Assembly: GCF_009687885.1 (NCBI RefSeq)
Contig: NZ_BLAF01000016.1
Span: 62,001 to 126,000 of the forward strand
DNA from: Acrocarpospora pleiomorpha
GTDB lineage: Bacteria > Actinomycetota > Actinomycetes > Streptosporangiales > Streptosporangiaceae
Length of the DNA: 64,000 nt
Direction: 5' to 3'
The translations under genes were made by a program, and so were the position numbers. The notes under the pieces were generated by a model that saw only the letters and a program-made list of their open reading frames with translations, ran no database searches and was not told the origin of the DNA. Positions 53,353 through 61,509 of the stretch are shown piece by piece; position 1 is the stretch's first letter, and each line of letters opens with the position of its first letter.

Positions 53353-54030
53353 ATGAGATGCGCGCGGGCACGTGAGGCCATATCCGCATTGCTGGACGGC
53401 GCGGAGCCTGGCGTCGGCCTCCACCGGCTACGCATCCACCTCGACCGATGCCCGGTGTGCGTCGACTGGCTGAGCGGGGCCGCCGGTCTCGGCCGCGCGC
53501 TGCGCGCGATGCCGGCGGCGCCGGCACCCGATCTCACCGACCGGATCATGCGCGGCCTGACCGGACCACCACCCAAGCCGGCGTGGCCGCTCCGGCTGGC
53601 ACGGACGCTGGCGGGCGCGATCGCGGTCTGCCAGATCGTGATCGGGTACGCGATGGTGGTGGCGCCCTCGCTGGTGCTCCACGAGGGTGGCGCGAGCCAC
53701 GAGCTCAAGGAGATCGGCGCGTTCAACCTGGCGATCGGCGTCGGCTTCCTCACTGCCGCGCTCCGGCCCCGCTCGGTGTGGGGGGTGCTGCCCGCGGCCA
53801 CCGCCGGCGCCATGATCCTCACCGGCACCGCCCTGTGGGACCTGGGGAACGCGCAGGTGGTCACGTTGCGCGAAGCGCACCACCTGTTCGTGGTCGCCGG
53901 CTGGATGGCGCTGCTCTGGCTGGCGGTGCTCATGCGGAACCCGCCGGACACCGGCCAGGCACGCGGGGGCGGCTTTCCCGCCACGTCCGGCGGGGGCGGC
54001 GCGGCCGCGTCACCGGGCGCGACTGCCTGA
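53353..54030 (+). CDS. Zinc-binding membrane anti-sigma factor
   Basis: A 225-aa protein. The N-terminal zf-HC2 motif HLDRCPVC (HxxxCxxC) is the usual ZAS anti-sigma zinc site. It is followed by a cytoplasmic linker and about four transmembrane helices, such as LARTLAGAIAVCQIVIGYAMVV and ATAGAMILTGTALW. The C-terminal tail is Gly/Ala-rich and disordered. Divergent placement with the ECF gene supports pairing. A zinc-site anti-sigma in a zinc-regulated neighbourhood could sense metal or thiol stress. Confidence 0.85.
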   Translation: MRCARAREAISALLDGAEPGVGLHRLRIHLDRCPVCVDWLSGAAGLGRALRAMPAAPAPDLTDRIMRGLTGPPPKPAWPLRLARTLAGAIAVCQIVIGYAMVVAPSLVLHEGGASHELKEIGAFNLAIGVGFLTAALRPRSVWGVLPAATAGAMILTGTALWDLGNAQVVTLREAHHLFVVAGWMALLWLAVLMRNPPDTGQARGGGFPATSGGGGAAASPGATA

Positions 54031-54048
54031 CCACCCCGGCGTCAGAGG

Positions 54049-54077
54049 TTCGCACGCTGCGGGCACCTATCCATCGG
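54049..54077 (+). repeat. 29-bp direct repeat, copy 1
   Basis: This 29-bp stretch (core GCTGCGGGCACCTAT) recurs at 56651-56679 with two mismatches, in the same orientation. The two copies bracket the zinc-sparing ribosomal protein/CobW module. Confidence 0.65.
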
Positions 54078-54109
54078 CGGAAATGCTCTACCTGGCTTCC
54101 GTTCAGATG

Positions 54110-54155
54110 TATCACAATCATTTCCAAATGGATACGGTTATCATTCCTGACCATA
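54110..54155. promoter_or_regulatory. Zur-like half sites downstream of the anti-sigma gene
   Basis: The stretch holds ACAATCATTTCCA and GGTTATCATT, each resembling part of the Zur consensus, about 30 bp apart. No intact gene follows closely on the plus strand, so these may be remnants or control a lost gene. Confidence 0.35.
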
Positions 54156-54287
54156 TTTCAGGAAAAGCGGTCCATATCCATGACCGCTGACTCGCCGGCC
54201 CGACAGGCACCGTCGGGGCTGACGCCCGGGGAAGCGCACCAGGGATGGGCCGGTCATCGACGTCCAGCCCATCCTGGCAGGAGCGTC

Positions 54288-54446
54288 TCAGAGAAGGCCG
54301 CGCCGGTAGGCGGCGATCAGGCGGCGGGGCACCAGAACTCGGCGTCCGTCGATCACGATGGGCACCAGGTCCGGGGCGACGGCCTTCCACTGGGCCCGGC
54401 GGTACCGGGTGTTGCTACGGGAGGTCCTGCGTTTGGGGACGGCCAC
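54288..54446 (-). CDS. rpmF: Ribosomal protein bL32, zinc-free paralog
   Basis: A 52-aa bL32: [19 protein letters not shown] is the family signature. The C-terminal zinc ribbon of normal bL32 (CxxC...CxxC) is replaced by [18 protein letters not shown] without Cys. Such paralogs replace the zinc form during zinc shortage. The GTG start lies 2 bp after the uS14 fragment stop. It is the last gene of the low-zinc operon, now separated from its promoter by the inverted segment. Confidence 0.88.
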   Translation of the reverse strand: MAVPKRRTSRSNTRYRRAQWKAVAPDLVPIVIDGRRVLVPRRLIAAYRRGLL

Positions 54447-54448
54447 GG

Positions 54449-54566
54449 CTACCAGCTCGCCTTCGTCACGCCGGGCAGTTCGCCCCGGTGGGCCATCTCG
54501 CGGAACCGGATCCGGGAGATGCCGAACTTGGTGAGGTGGCCGCGTGGGCGTCCGTCGACCGAGTCG
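54449..54566 (-). pseudogene. rpsN: Ribosomal protein uS14, C-terminal fragment
   Basis: The minus strand encodes [20 protein letters not shown], then [17 protein letters not shown] and a stop, the usual uS14 C-terminal half. Upstream of SVDG the reading becomes unrelated because the preceding segment (54567-54760) is inverted. The N-terminal half lies on the plus strand inside that segment. Confidence 0.85.
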
Positions 54567-54760
54567 AGGAGAGAAGGTCTGATGGCCAAGAAGAGCAAGA
54601 TCGCCGCCAACGAACGCCGCAGGATCGTCGTCGCCCGGTACGCCACCCGCAGGGCCGAACTGAAGGAGGTCATCCGCACCGGCAGCCCCGATGAGAAGGC
54701 GGCGGCCTACGAGAACTGGGCCGGCAGCCCCGCGACGCCAGCGCCACCCGGGTGCGCAAC
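54567..54760. other. Inverted segment splitting uS14 and clipping bL28
   Basis: A roughly 195-bp piece carrying the bL28 stop (codons R-G-E-K-V then TGA overlapping ATG), the uS14 start and its N-terminal half is turned to the plus strand, while the flanking bL28 body and uS14 C-terminus remain on the minus strand. Turning it back restores bL28-uS14-bL32 in one operon, apart from a missing base within uS14. Confidence 0.8.
54582..54760 (+). pseudogene. rpsN: Ribosomal protein uS14, N-terminal fragment (inverted)
   Basis: The plus strand encodes [20 protein letters not shown], then [20 protein letters not shown], the Cys-free uS14 N-terminus. A missing base near 54722 shifts the frame; in the next frame [12 protein letters not shown] continues the family sequence up to the junction at 54760. 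The paralog therefore carries two lesions, the inversion and the frameshift. Confidence 0.82.
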
Positions 54761-54983
54761 CTCTGGCCCGGATGCGCGCCACCGCCGCCTCGACCCCGAT
54801 CTTGTCCACGGTCTTGATCGCGCGAGTGCTGAGGGTGAGGCGGACGTGCCGGTTCTCGCTGGGGAGCCAGTAGCGGCGGTGCTGGATGTTGGGGTTCCAC
54901 CGGCGGCGGGTGCGCCGGTGGGAGTGAGAGACGTTGTTGCCGAAGGCGGGCTTGACTCCGGTGAGCTGGCAGTGGGCCGACAT
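54761..54983 (-). CDS. rpmB: Ribosomal protein bL28 paralog, C-terminus cut
   Basis: A bL28: [52 protein letters not shown] and the end [10 protein letters not shown]. The natural last residues (GEKV) and stop lie on the other strand in the inverted segment, so the frame now runs on through it and joins the bL32 frame. Loss of a short tail may leave a usable fold, but the read-through protein would be much longer. Its ATG overlaps the bL31 stop (TGATG). Confidence 0.8.
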
Positions 54984-55228
54984 CAGGTCCTCCCGTAGCG
55001 CTGGTTGAAGCGCTCGACCCGGCCGGCGGTGTCCAGCACCCGGCTCTTGCCGGTGTAGAACGGGTGACTCGCCGCGGAGACGTCGACGTCCACCACGGGA
55101 TAGACGTTGCCGTCCGCCCACTCGATCGTCTTGTCGCTGGTCACCGTCGAGCGGGTCAGGAAGGCGAACCCGGCGCTCGGGTCACGGAAGACCACGGGGT
55201 GGTAGTCGGGGTGGACGCCCTTCTTCAT
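54983..55228 (-). CDS. rpmE2: Ribosomal protein bL31, zinc-free type B
   Basis: An 81-aa type B bL31: [29 protein letters not shown], then [26 protein letters not shown]. The CxxC zinc motif of the type A protein is absent. Such proteins replace zinc-loaded bL31 under Zur control and release zinc. The ATG overlaps the bL33 stop. Confidence 0.95.
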   Translation of the reverse strand: MKKGVHPDYHPVVFRDPSAGFAFLTRSTVTSDKTIEWADGNVYPVVDVDVSAASHPFYTGKSRVLDTAGRVERFNQRYGRT

Positions 55229-55389
55229 CGTTCCTCCCGGAACTCGACGTGCCTGCGCACGATCGGGTCGTACTTGCTGAGAGTGAGCCGGTCGGGGTCG
55301 TTGCGGCGGTTCTTGCGGGTCACGTAGGTGTAGCCGGTTCCTGCGGTCGAGCGCAGCTTGATCACCGGGCGCAGTTCGTTTCTGGCCAA
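55225..55389 (-). CDS. rpmG: Ribosomal protein bL33, zinc-free paralog
   Basis: A 54-aa bL33: [20 protein letters not shown], then [20 protein letters not shown]. The Cys pairs of zinc-type bL33 are missing. I chose a TTG start, which gives the family N-terminus and has GAAGGA upstream; the longer frame runs into the Zur box. It is the first gene of the low-zinc ribosomal operon. Confidence 0.92.
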   Translation of the reverse strand: MARNELRPVIKLRSTAGTGYTYVTRKNRRNDPDRLTLSKYDPIVRRHVEFREER

Positions 55390-55418
55390 GGTCGGGTCCT
55401 TCCTTCGGGCGCGATCAT

Positions 55419-55446
55419 GCAATGATAATGATAATTGTTTTCAATT
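55419..55446. promoter_or_regulatory. Zur box between bL33 and CobW genes
   Basis: TGATAATGATAATTG followed by TTTTCAATTGC is a dyad with the TGATAAT / TTTTCA half sites of actinobacterial Zur boxes. It lies in the divergent promoter of the zinc-sparing ribosomal operon and the CobW gene, exactly where Zur sites occur in related genomes. Confidence 0.75.
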
Positions 55447-55464
55447 GCTACTTGAGAAGATGCC

Positions 55465-56601
55465 ATGGCCACCCCCGTCGTCCTGGTCGTCGGCCTGCAC
55501 TCCACGGCCCGCTCCGCCACCGTCGACCACCTCCTGGCTGCCCACCCCGGCGCGGTGGCCGTCCACCACGACCTGCGTGTGGTCTCCTCAGGCCGGGTCG
55601 AGCGCACCGTACGCGACGCCTCCGGCGTGCTGGAGCGGGCCGAGGTACGGCTGGCGCACGGGTGCGTCTCCTGCACGGTCAGGGAGGATCTGGTGCCGGA
55701 GCTGATCCGGCGCGCCGCCGCCGCACCCCTGCTCGTCGTCGACCTCTGGGATTCGGTCGAACCGCGCACGGTGGCCGAGGCGCTCGACGCCGGGGAGGTA
55801 CGCGCGGCCCTGCGTCTGACGTGCGTGGCGACTGCCCTGCACACCGAGCACCTGCCGATCGACATCGCCCGGGGCGAGCGCATGTCGGAGACGGGCCAGG
55901 GCGCGACCGGCGATCAGCGATACCTGGCCGAAGTGCTGGCCCGGCAGGTGGAGTACGCCACCGCCCTGATCCTGCACGGCGGCGACGAGGAAGACCACGA
56001 CCTCTCACGTGCCCTGCTGAGCCATCTCGCGCCCGCCACCCCGGTTTTCGCCGCCGAGCCGCCCGACGTGACCGGCCCCGCCCTCTGCACCCGGATGCTG
56101 GCCGAACGCGTCGACCCCGCCACCGCCGTGCTCCCCTGCGACGCACGGGACGGCGAGGTCACCACCGTCGTCTGGCACCGGCTTCGCCCGCTGCACCCCG
56201 GCCGCCTCTACGAGGCCCTCGACGAACTGGTCACCCAGACGGTCCGGTCGCGTGGCCGGTTCTGGCTGGCCACGCGGCACGAGCGCCTGCTCGGCTGGGA
56301 CGCCGTGGCGGGCGGGATGTCGGTCCAGGACGCCGGCCCGTGGCTGGCCGCGCTGCCCGAGGCGGCCTGGGACCTGGTCTCCCCCGCCCGCCGCGCGGCC
56401 GCCGCCCTCGACTGGACCAGCCACTTCGGTGACCGCGTTCAGCACCTGGTCTTCGTCGGGCCTGACCTGGACCGCGAACGTATCCACGGCCTGCTCGACT
56501 CCTGCCTGCTGACCCCGGACGAGACCGTGGCGGGCTCGTCCGCGTGGGCCCGTTACGAGGACCCCTTCGCGCCGCTGCTCGACCTGCAAGAGATCACATG
56601 A
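55465..56601 (+). CDS. CobW/COG0523-family zinc-linked protein with degenerate P-loop
   Basis: A 378-aa CobW-like protein. The metal motif reads GCVSCTVRED (Cys-x-x-Cys). The N-terminal P-loop, usually GxxGSGKTT, reads VVGLHSTARSATVDHLL and lacks the GK[ST] core, so GTP binding is doubtful. The C-terminal CobW domain starts near residue 240 (RFWLATRH). Zur-controlled CobW proteins with such altered loops are, as I remember, usual in streptomycete low-zinc operons. It likely handles zinc delivery. Confidence 0.87.
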   Translation: MATPVVLVVGLHSTARSATVDHLLAAHPGAVAVHHDLRVVSSGRVERTVRDASGVLERAEVRLAHGCVSCTVREDLVPELIRRAAAAPLLVVDLWDSVEPRTVAEALDAGEVRAALRLTCVATALHTEHLPIDIARGERMSETGQGATGDQRYLAEVLARQVEYATALILHGGDEEDHDLSRALLSHLAPATPVFAAEPPDVTGPALCTRMLAERVDPATAVLPCDARDGEVTTVVWHRLRPLHPGRLYEALDELVTQTVRSRGRFWLATRHERLLGWDAVAGGMSVQDAGPWLAALPEAAWDLVSPARRAAAALDWTSHFGDRVQHLVFVGPDLDRERIHGLLDSCLLTPDETVAGSSAWARYEDPFAPLLDLQEIT

Positions 56602-56650
56602 AAGACCCCGAAATAAGCCCTAACTTGTCCAAGCGCGGCGGTGGCCCAGC

Positions 56651-56679
56651 TTCGCATGCTGCGGGCACCTATCGATCGG
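56651..56679 (+). repeat. 29-bp direct repeat, copy 2
   Basis: Second copy of the 54049 repeat, 27 of 29 bases identical, same orientation, directly after the CobW gene. Confidence 0.65.
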
Positions 56680-56696
56680 TGTGACGCTTACCCGGA

Positions 56697-58004
56697 CTAG
56701 TGGTTCTGCCAGAACGCGGATTCAGGCTCCCCCCCACCGTGATCCGAGCCCGAACGTCGGCGGCCGGTCACGGATGGCAGCGGCTCATCGCCGCGTCCGC
56801 CGATGGCTCGTGGCCTATGGGCCAGTACGGCAAGGGCGGTGGTGAGGGGGACGGCGGAGATCAGACCCAACGTGCCCACCACGCTGCGGACGATCTCCTG
56901 CGCCAGCACCGGATTGGTCAGCACCTCGCCCAGCGGTTCCCGGCCGACGCTGATGAGCAGCAGCAGCGGCAGGGACGCGCCCGCATAGGCCAGGATGATG
57001 GTGTTGATCACCGAGGCGATATGCGCGCGCCCGATGCGCGTGGCGGCGCGATACAACTCGCGGAAGCCGAAGCCCGGGTTGACGCGGGCGAGCTCGGCCA
57101 CCGTGACCGACTGGGTGACGGTGACGTCGTCCAGCACGCCCAGGGCGCCGATCAGAATGCTGGCCATCAGCAGCCCTTGCGTGTTGATGCGGTAGCTCAT
57201 GTCCAGGAAGAGCGAGCTGTCGTCGGTGATCCCGCTGAGCCGGGCGATCCCGATCGCGGCATACGACAGCCCACCGGTCAGGCTGAGGCTGCAGAGGGTG
57301 CCGACGATCGCCACCGAGGTGGTGACCGTGAAACCGTGGGTGAGGTAAAGGACCGCGAGCATGATCGCCGCGGATCCGGCGATGGCCACCAGCAGCGGTG
57401 GCTGACCGGCCAGGATCGCGGGGATCACGAACGTCAGCAGCAGCACGAAGGTGATGGCCAGGCCCACCAGTGCCGTGACGCCGCGCCACCGCCCGAACGC
57501 GATCACCGCGAGCGCGAAGGCCGCCCCGATCAGCAGCAGCGGTTCGGTGCGGTCGTAGTCAGAGACCCGGTACGGCGGCTCATCCAGGATGTTGTCCCCG
57601 GTCACCGGCGTGTAGATCAGCACGATGTCATCCCCGACGCCGAAGACCGGCGAGCCCGGGCCGCTGGGCAGTTGCGCGATAACGCGCTGCCCGGTCTGTT
57701 GTCCACTGGTCAGCCTGACCTGGGCATCGCCGCACGTCGCCGGATCAACTGGCGGCAGCCCGGCCGAGGGCACCCCCTCAAGCGGCGGTTCCTCCGGACA
57801 GGGACTCAGGGTGATACCGACGATCATCCCGGTCACCTTCTGGAGGGTGCTCCCCTCCGCGCTATCGGAGGCTGGTTGCCCGGGCCACATCCACAACACG
57901 GCTACCAGCGTGGCCACGGCCAGCGGCACGATCACGGCCAGGGTCGCCCACCGCGCCGCGTGTGAGGCGGGGGCGACCGGCCCGTGGGTGTGGTTGGCTC
58001 CCAT
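56697..58004 (-). CDS. YibE/F-family membrane protein
   Basis: A 435-aa integral membrane protein: one N-terminal helix (WATLAVIVPLAVATLVAVLW), an external domain (residues about 55-150) and then at least seven helices, including the family segment LMASILIGALGVLDDVTVTQ and ELARVNPGFGFRELYRAATRIG. The ATG at 58004 gives a His-containing MGANHTHGPV start; a longer frame begins upstream but is unlikely. Function is unknown; some members are linked to transport. Confidence 0.87.
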   Translation of the reverse strand: MGANHTHGPVAPASHAARWATLAVIVPLAVATLVAVLWMWPGQPASDSAEGSTLQKVTGMIVGITLSPCPEEPPLEGVPSAGLPPVDPATCGDAQVRLTSGQQTGQRVIAQLPSGPGSPVFGVGDDIVLIYTPVTGDNILDEPPYRVSDYDRTEPLLLIGAAFALAVIAFGRWRGVTALVGLAITFVLLLTFVIPAILAGQPPLLVAIAGSAAIMLAVLYLTHGFTVTTSVAIVGTLCSLSLTGGLSYAAIGIARLSGITDDSSLFLDMSYRINTQGLLMASILIGALGVLDDVTVTQSVTVAELARVNPGFGFRELYRAATRIGRAHIASVINTIILAYAGASLPLLLLISVGREPLGEVLTNPVLAQEIVRSVVGTLGLISAVPLTTALAVLAHRPRAIGGRGDEPLPSVTGRRRSGSDHGGGEPESAFWQNH

Positions 58005-58008
58005 GGCA

Positions 58009-58305
58009 TCAGGCCTTCCTGCAGATAACGGGAGCCACCAGCGGCTGCTCACTCTCGCTGACCGTGCCCTGCATGCCGGCGCCACGTCGGTGCGGGCCGT
58101 GCCAGGGCAGCGGTACGTGCCGCAGGACGTGCTCGGCGTCGGCCCACTTGCCGTTACCGCTATCTCCCAGATCCAGCTGTGGCGAGATCACGGCCCGCGG
58201 GAAGTCGTTGTCGAGGCCATGGAGCGGCGCAGGGAGCTGCCCAGCGAGGATCGAGATGCCCTCCGTTTGGCTGCTGGTAGAAGCCCACGTGTCAGGGCGG
58301 ACCAT
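58009..58305 (-). CDS. Hypothetical protein, possibly a fragment
   Basis: A 98-aa frame with reasonable protein-like composition (PLHGLDNDFPRAVISPQLDL, ADAEHVLRHVPLPWHGPHRR) and a His-rich end. The frame continues a little upstream without a clear start, so the start is uncertain. It lies between the YibE/F gene and a DUF1775 gene. It may be a remnant of a longer gene; no family is recognised. Confidence 0.35.
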   Translation of the reverse strand: MVRPDTWASTSSQTEGISILAGQLPAPLHGLDNDFPRAVISPQLDLGDSGNGKWADAEHVLRHVPLPWHGPHRRGAGMQGTVSESEQPLVAPVICRKA

Positions 58306-58364
58306 CAACAAAGTTACTCCCTGAACGGCCAGTGTGGTGACGGTTGCTGAGTTTCCCCAGGGGG

Positions 58365-58982
58365 TCAGGGGCGGCGGAGGCGCCAGCGGGTCAGGTGAGC
58401 GGTCAGGGCTGCCAGGGCGGTGAAGGCGCCCAGCGCCACGGCCACCTGGACGTCGTCGGCGCCGTCCGCGCCCACGGCCGGGGGCAGTGCCGGGCTGAGG
58501 CCCGGGTCCAGGACAGCGGCGGTGGCGATCAGCCGTGGTGCGGGCTCTTGGGACGCGTCGTCGGCGCCGATCCACTCGTACCCCTTGCCGCCGGCGCACC
58601 GCTGCGTGGCCGGGAAGAGCAGCGGCGCGCCGACCTTCCCCGACAGGCGCGCCCGCACGGTGAAGGACGCCTTGGTGCCGTCGGCGATCCCCGGGCCGGT
58701 CCACTCGACCGCGTTCCCCTTCACCGCGCTACGCCAACCGCCCGGCTGGCCGGCCGACAGCACCGAGGACCCGGCCGGAATCCGGACCACAAGTGCCTGG
58801 GTCGGCGCGCCGTCGCATCCGTGGTCGAAGGAGAAGGTGAGCGTGACCGACCCGTCCCCATTGGGCTGCGCGGACTCCAGCAGCACGTGAGCCAGCGCCG
58901 GGGCGGCCGGCAGCAGCACCAGCACGACCGCCGCCAGCGCCACCCCGGCGGCCCGGACCGCACGGGAGACACCGGATCTCAC
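58365..58982 (-). CDS. DUF1775/YcnI-like secreted protein
   Basis: A 205-aa protein with a signal peptide (VALAAVVLVLLPAAPALA) cut just before HVLLESAQP, so the mature chain starts with His, as copper-binding YcnI proteins do. HGCDG and a later TQRCAGG provide the two Cys seen in the family. A C-terminal helix (ALGAFTALAALTAHL) anchors it outside the membrane. The GTG start overlaps the CopCD stop. It is the third gene of the copper operon. Confidence 0.8.
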   Translation of the reverse strand: MRSGVSRAVRAAGVALAAVVLVLLPAAPALAHVLLESAQPNGDGSVTLTFSFDHGCDGAPTQALVVRIPAGSSVLSAGQPGGWRSAVKGNAVEWTGPGIADGTKASFTVRARLSGKVGAPLLFPATQRCAGGKGYEWIGADDASQEPAPRLIATAAVLDPGLSPALPPAVGADGADDVQVAVALGAFTALAALTAHLTRWRLRRP

Positions 58983-60670
58983 GGGATCACCACCTTCTGG
59001 GAGACAACCGGGCTCTCAAACTCCGACAGCCGCACGACCAGCGTCACCGTCCACGTCCCGTCCAGCGGGAAGTCGACCGTCGCCTCGTACGTGCCCTTGC
59101 CCGTCGTGGACAGCGGCTTCTTGAACGGCCCCAGCTCGTACGCGGGCAGCCGCACCGACAGCTCCGGCGTCTCATGCGGCACCAGCGGCACGCCCTGCCC
59201 GTCAACCAGGGACAGCTGGAGCGCGTTGACCCCCCTCTTACCGGGGCTGATCACCATGGTGGCCTTGCCATCGCCGATGGCCGCGATGAGCGTCTTGGGC
59301 CCAGCGGGGGACGGCGCAGCCGCCGCGGGCGCGGCGGTGAGCTCCTCGCGCGGCGTCTGCGAGACCAGCACGCCGGTGACGGCCACCACCACGGCCAGGC
59401 CCACCGCCTCGATCCCGACCGTGCGGCGCAGCGCGCCCAGGGTGGCCTCCCGGCGCGCGCCGGAGTGCATCGAGGGGACGAGCCGGTACCGGTTCCAGGC
59501 GGCGACGCCGACGACGGCGAGCACCAACACGAGCTTGACCAGGACGAGACGGCCGTACCCGGTCGTCCACAGACTGTCCACGCTGTCGGCGATCCGCCAC
59601 CACAGCAGGACGGCACTCGCGCCGAGCCCGGCCACCAGCCACAGCGCCGCACCCGAGAAGCGACCGACCGCCGAGGCGACCTCGGCCACCTTGTGATGGC
59701 GGTCGGGGACGAACAGCAGGCATAACCCGAGCAGCCCGCCGAACCACAGCGCCGCGGTGGCCAGGTGCAGCAGGTCGGCGGCGAGCACCAGCCAGCCCGG
59801 CCCGTACACCCTGGTGTGGCCGACCACGGCGAGAGAGCCCAACGCCAGCGCCGCCCCGGCCGCCGCGACGACCGGCAGCTCGCGGCGCACCGCGACCAGG
59901 GCGATCACGGTACCGACGGCCAGCAGCGCCGCAGCGGCCGCGGGCGCCGCCGACAGAGCCGCGGGCCACAGCGAGGCGGAGAACAGGTCGCCGACGCCCG
60001 CGCCGTCCTGCCAGAGCTTGACCAGCGGGACCAGGGCCACGGCGCCGAACACCGCAGCCGCGGCCAGGGCGTCGCGGGTGCGCCGGACCCTCCGGGCGAA
60101 CGCCGCGGACCTGCGCACGCTCGGCTCGGCGATGAACAGGCCGAAGGCGGTGAGGCCCGCGAACCCGAGCACTCCCCCGTACCGCAGCACCTCGGCGCCG
60201 ATCCTGAGCACGTTCACCTCGCGGTCGGCGACCTGGTCGGGGACGGCGACGGAGCTGGCGCTCGGCTTGCCGACGGAGAAGCTGATCCCACCGCCGACCG
60301 GGTGGGTGTCGGCGGAGATGACCCGCCAGCTGACGATGTACGTGCCCTCGGCAAGGGTTGAGGCTGGGGTGTAGATGACGGTGTCGTTCACCGAGCGGAT
60401 GTCGGCGGGGACGGGGCGGCCGGCCGAGTCGAGCAGCTGGTTCCCCTTGGGAGCGAGGCTGATCGCCTCGTTGAAGGTGGCCGTGATGGTGCGCGGCGCC
60501 TGGGCGAGGACCTGGCCGTCGGTGGGGTCGGTGCTCTTCAGCACGGCGTGGGCGTCGGCCGTGCCGGGCAGGAGGAGGACCAGGAGAGTGGCCAGGAGCA
60601 GGACGGCCGAGGTGGGCGCGGCCGACTTCCGCGCCCACCTAGTCATCCTGCGGCGGACCGGACGGGTCAA
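58979..60670 (-). CDS. CopC-CopD fusion copper transport protein (YcnJ-like)
   Basis: A 563-aa protein. A signal peptide ends at GTADA, and the CopC domain starts HAVLKSTDPTDGQ (the N-terminal His copper ligand), with GTYIVSWRVISADTHPVGG (His/Asp ligands). A CopD part with about eight helices follows, and a further soluble domain at the C-terminus. It imports or buffers copper at the membrane. I use the TTG at 60670, which has AGGAAG before it and overlaps the YcnI stop; the ATG at 60646 is an alternative. Confidence 0.87.
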   Translation of the reverse strand: MTRPVRRRMTRWARKSAAPTSAVLLLATLLVLLLPGTADAHAVLKSTDPTDGQVLAQAPRTITATFNEAISLAPKGNQLLDSAGRPVPADIRSVNDTVIYTPASTLAEGTYIVSWRVISADTHPVGGGISFSVGKPSASSVAVPDQVADREVNVLRIGAEVLRYGGVLGFAGLTAFGLFIAEPSVRRSAAFARRVRRTRDALAAAAVFGAVALVPLVKLWQDGAGVGDLFSASLWPAALSAAPAAAAALLAVGTVIALVAVRRELPVVAAAGAALALGSLAVVGHTRVYGPGWLVLAADLLHLATAALWFGGLLGLCLLFVPDRHHKVAEVASAVGRFSGAALWLVAGLGASAVLLWWRIADSVDSLWTTGYGRLVLVKLVLVLAVVGVAAWNRYRLVPSMHSGARREATLGALRRTVGIEAVGLAVVVAVTGVLVSQTPREELTAAPAAAAPSPAGPKTLIAAIGDGKATMVISPGKRGVNALQLSLVDGQGVPLVPHETPELSVRLPAYELGPFKKPLSTTGKGTYEATVDFPLDGTWTVTLVVRLSEFESPVVSQKVVIP

Positions 60671-61428
60671 GAGGTCTTCCTGCCGCGGACCAGTGCGGTC
60701 ACGCCCGTGGCCGCGCCGATCGCGCCCAGCACCAGACCGGCCCAGCCGACGACGCCGGGGTCGCCCGAGCTGGGGGACGCGGCCGAGTTGGCGGCCGCGC
60801 GCGAGGGGTCGATCGCCGGGGCGACCGACATCGCGGTCTCGGCCGGCGTGGGCGTGGCCGCGCCGTGCTCCGCCCCCTCGGCGGCGGTCAGCACGATGTA
60901 CGGGGCGGGGTGCTCCGGCTCCTCCGCGCCGTCCGCGACGACCTCGGTCCAGGGCGTCTCGCCCTTCTCACACTTCTGGACCGCCGGGAAGACCAGCTTG
61001 GCGCCTTCCTTCTCCGGGAGCTTCAGCGACAGCTCGAACGTGTCGCGCAGGGCATCGGGCAGCGGGATCTTGGCGGTGTAGACGATCTGATCGACTCGCT
61101 CGGTGTACTGACCGCCGTGGCCGTCGTCGACCGGGGTGTCGAGCTTCTCCATCTTCTTCTCGACATCCCAGCCCTGGTTGACCGTCGGGGTGACCGCGAT
61201 GATCTCCTCGGGCATCGAGATGGCGACCGAGGTGGTGGCCGACCCGTCGCAGCCGTGCGGGACGGAGAAGGTCAGCACGGTGTAGCTGCCGGCCGCGGTG
61301 GTGGAGGGGGTGACGGTGACGTGGGCCGACGCCGCGCCGGCGCCGAGCAGGACCAGCCCGAGGGCGGCGGTGCCGACGGCGGCGGTGCGGCCAGCGGCGC
61401 GCAGGGTGTTACGCAGGGCAGAACTCAT
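60667..61428 (-). CDS. YcnI-family copper-binding protein
   Basis: A 253-aa secreted protein. The signal peptide ends in GAASA before HVTVTPSTTAAG, giving the N-terminal His of the copper site. The DUF1775 domain includes FSVPHGCDGSATTSVAISMP and VVADGAEEPEHPAPYI. A linker rich in Ala, Pro and Thr leads to a C-terminal helix and RGRKTS, typical of anchoring. It is the first gene of the ycnI-copCD-DUF1775 operon. Confidence 0.92.
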   Translation of the reverse strand: MSSALRNTLRAAGRTAAVGTAALGLVLLGAGAASAHVTVTPSTTAAGSYTVLTFSVPHGCDGSATTSVAISMPEEIIAVTPTVNQGWDVEKKMEKLDTPVDDGHGGQYTERVDQIVYTAKIPLPDALRDTFELSLKLPEKEGAKLVFPAVQKCEKGETPWTEVVADGAEEPEHPAPYIVLTAAEGAEHGAATPTPAETAMSVAPAIDPSRAAANSAASPSSGDPGVVGWAGLVLGAIGAATGVTALVRGRKTS

Positions 61429-61453
61429 GGGGGGTCTCCTCTAACAGATCATG

Positions 61454-61468
61454 ACCGAACCGTTCGGT
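61454..61468. promoter_or_regulatory. Palindrome upstream of the copper operon
   Basis: ACCGAAC-C-GTTCGGT is a perfect 7-bp inverted repeat about 26 bp before the ycnI start, in the short gap behind the membrane protein gene. It may be an operator of the copper operon or a terminator for the upstream gene. Confidence 0.45.
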
Positions 61469-61509
61469 CCGGTTCGGGGGAAGCGGGGTTCTCTTATCCC
61501 CGTGGTGGT

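Noticed and set aside
54173..54998. Continuous plus-strand frame starting MTADSPARQAPSG that includes the uS14 N-terminus
   Set aside because: Outside the uS14 fragment it reads antisense to bL32, the uS14 C-terminus and bL28. The frame only looks continuous because of the inversion.
58344..59696. 450-codon plus-strand frame opposite the DUF1775 and CopCD genes
   Set aside because: Low-complexity Ser/Thr/Arg text antisense to genes with clear signal peptides and copper motifs.
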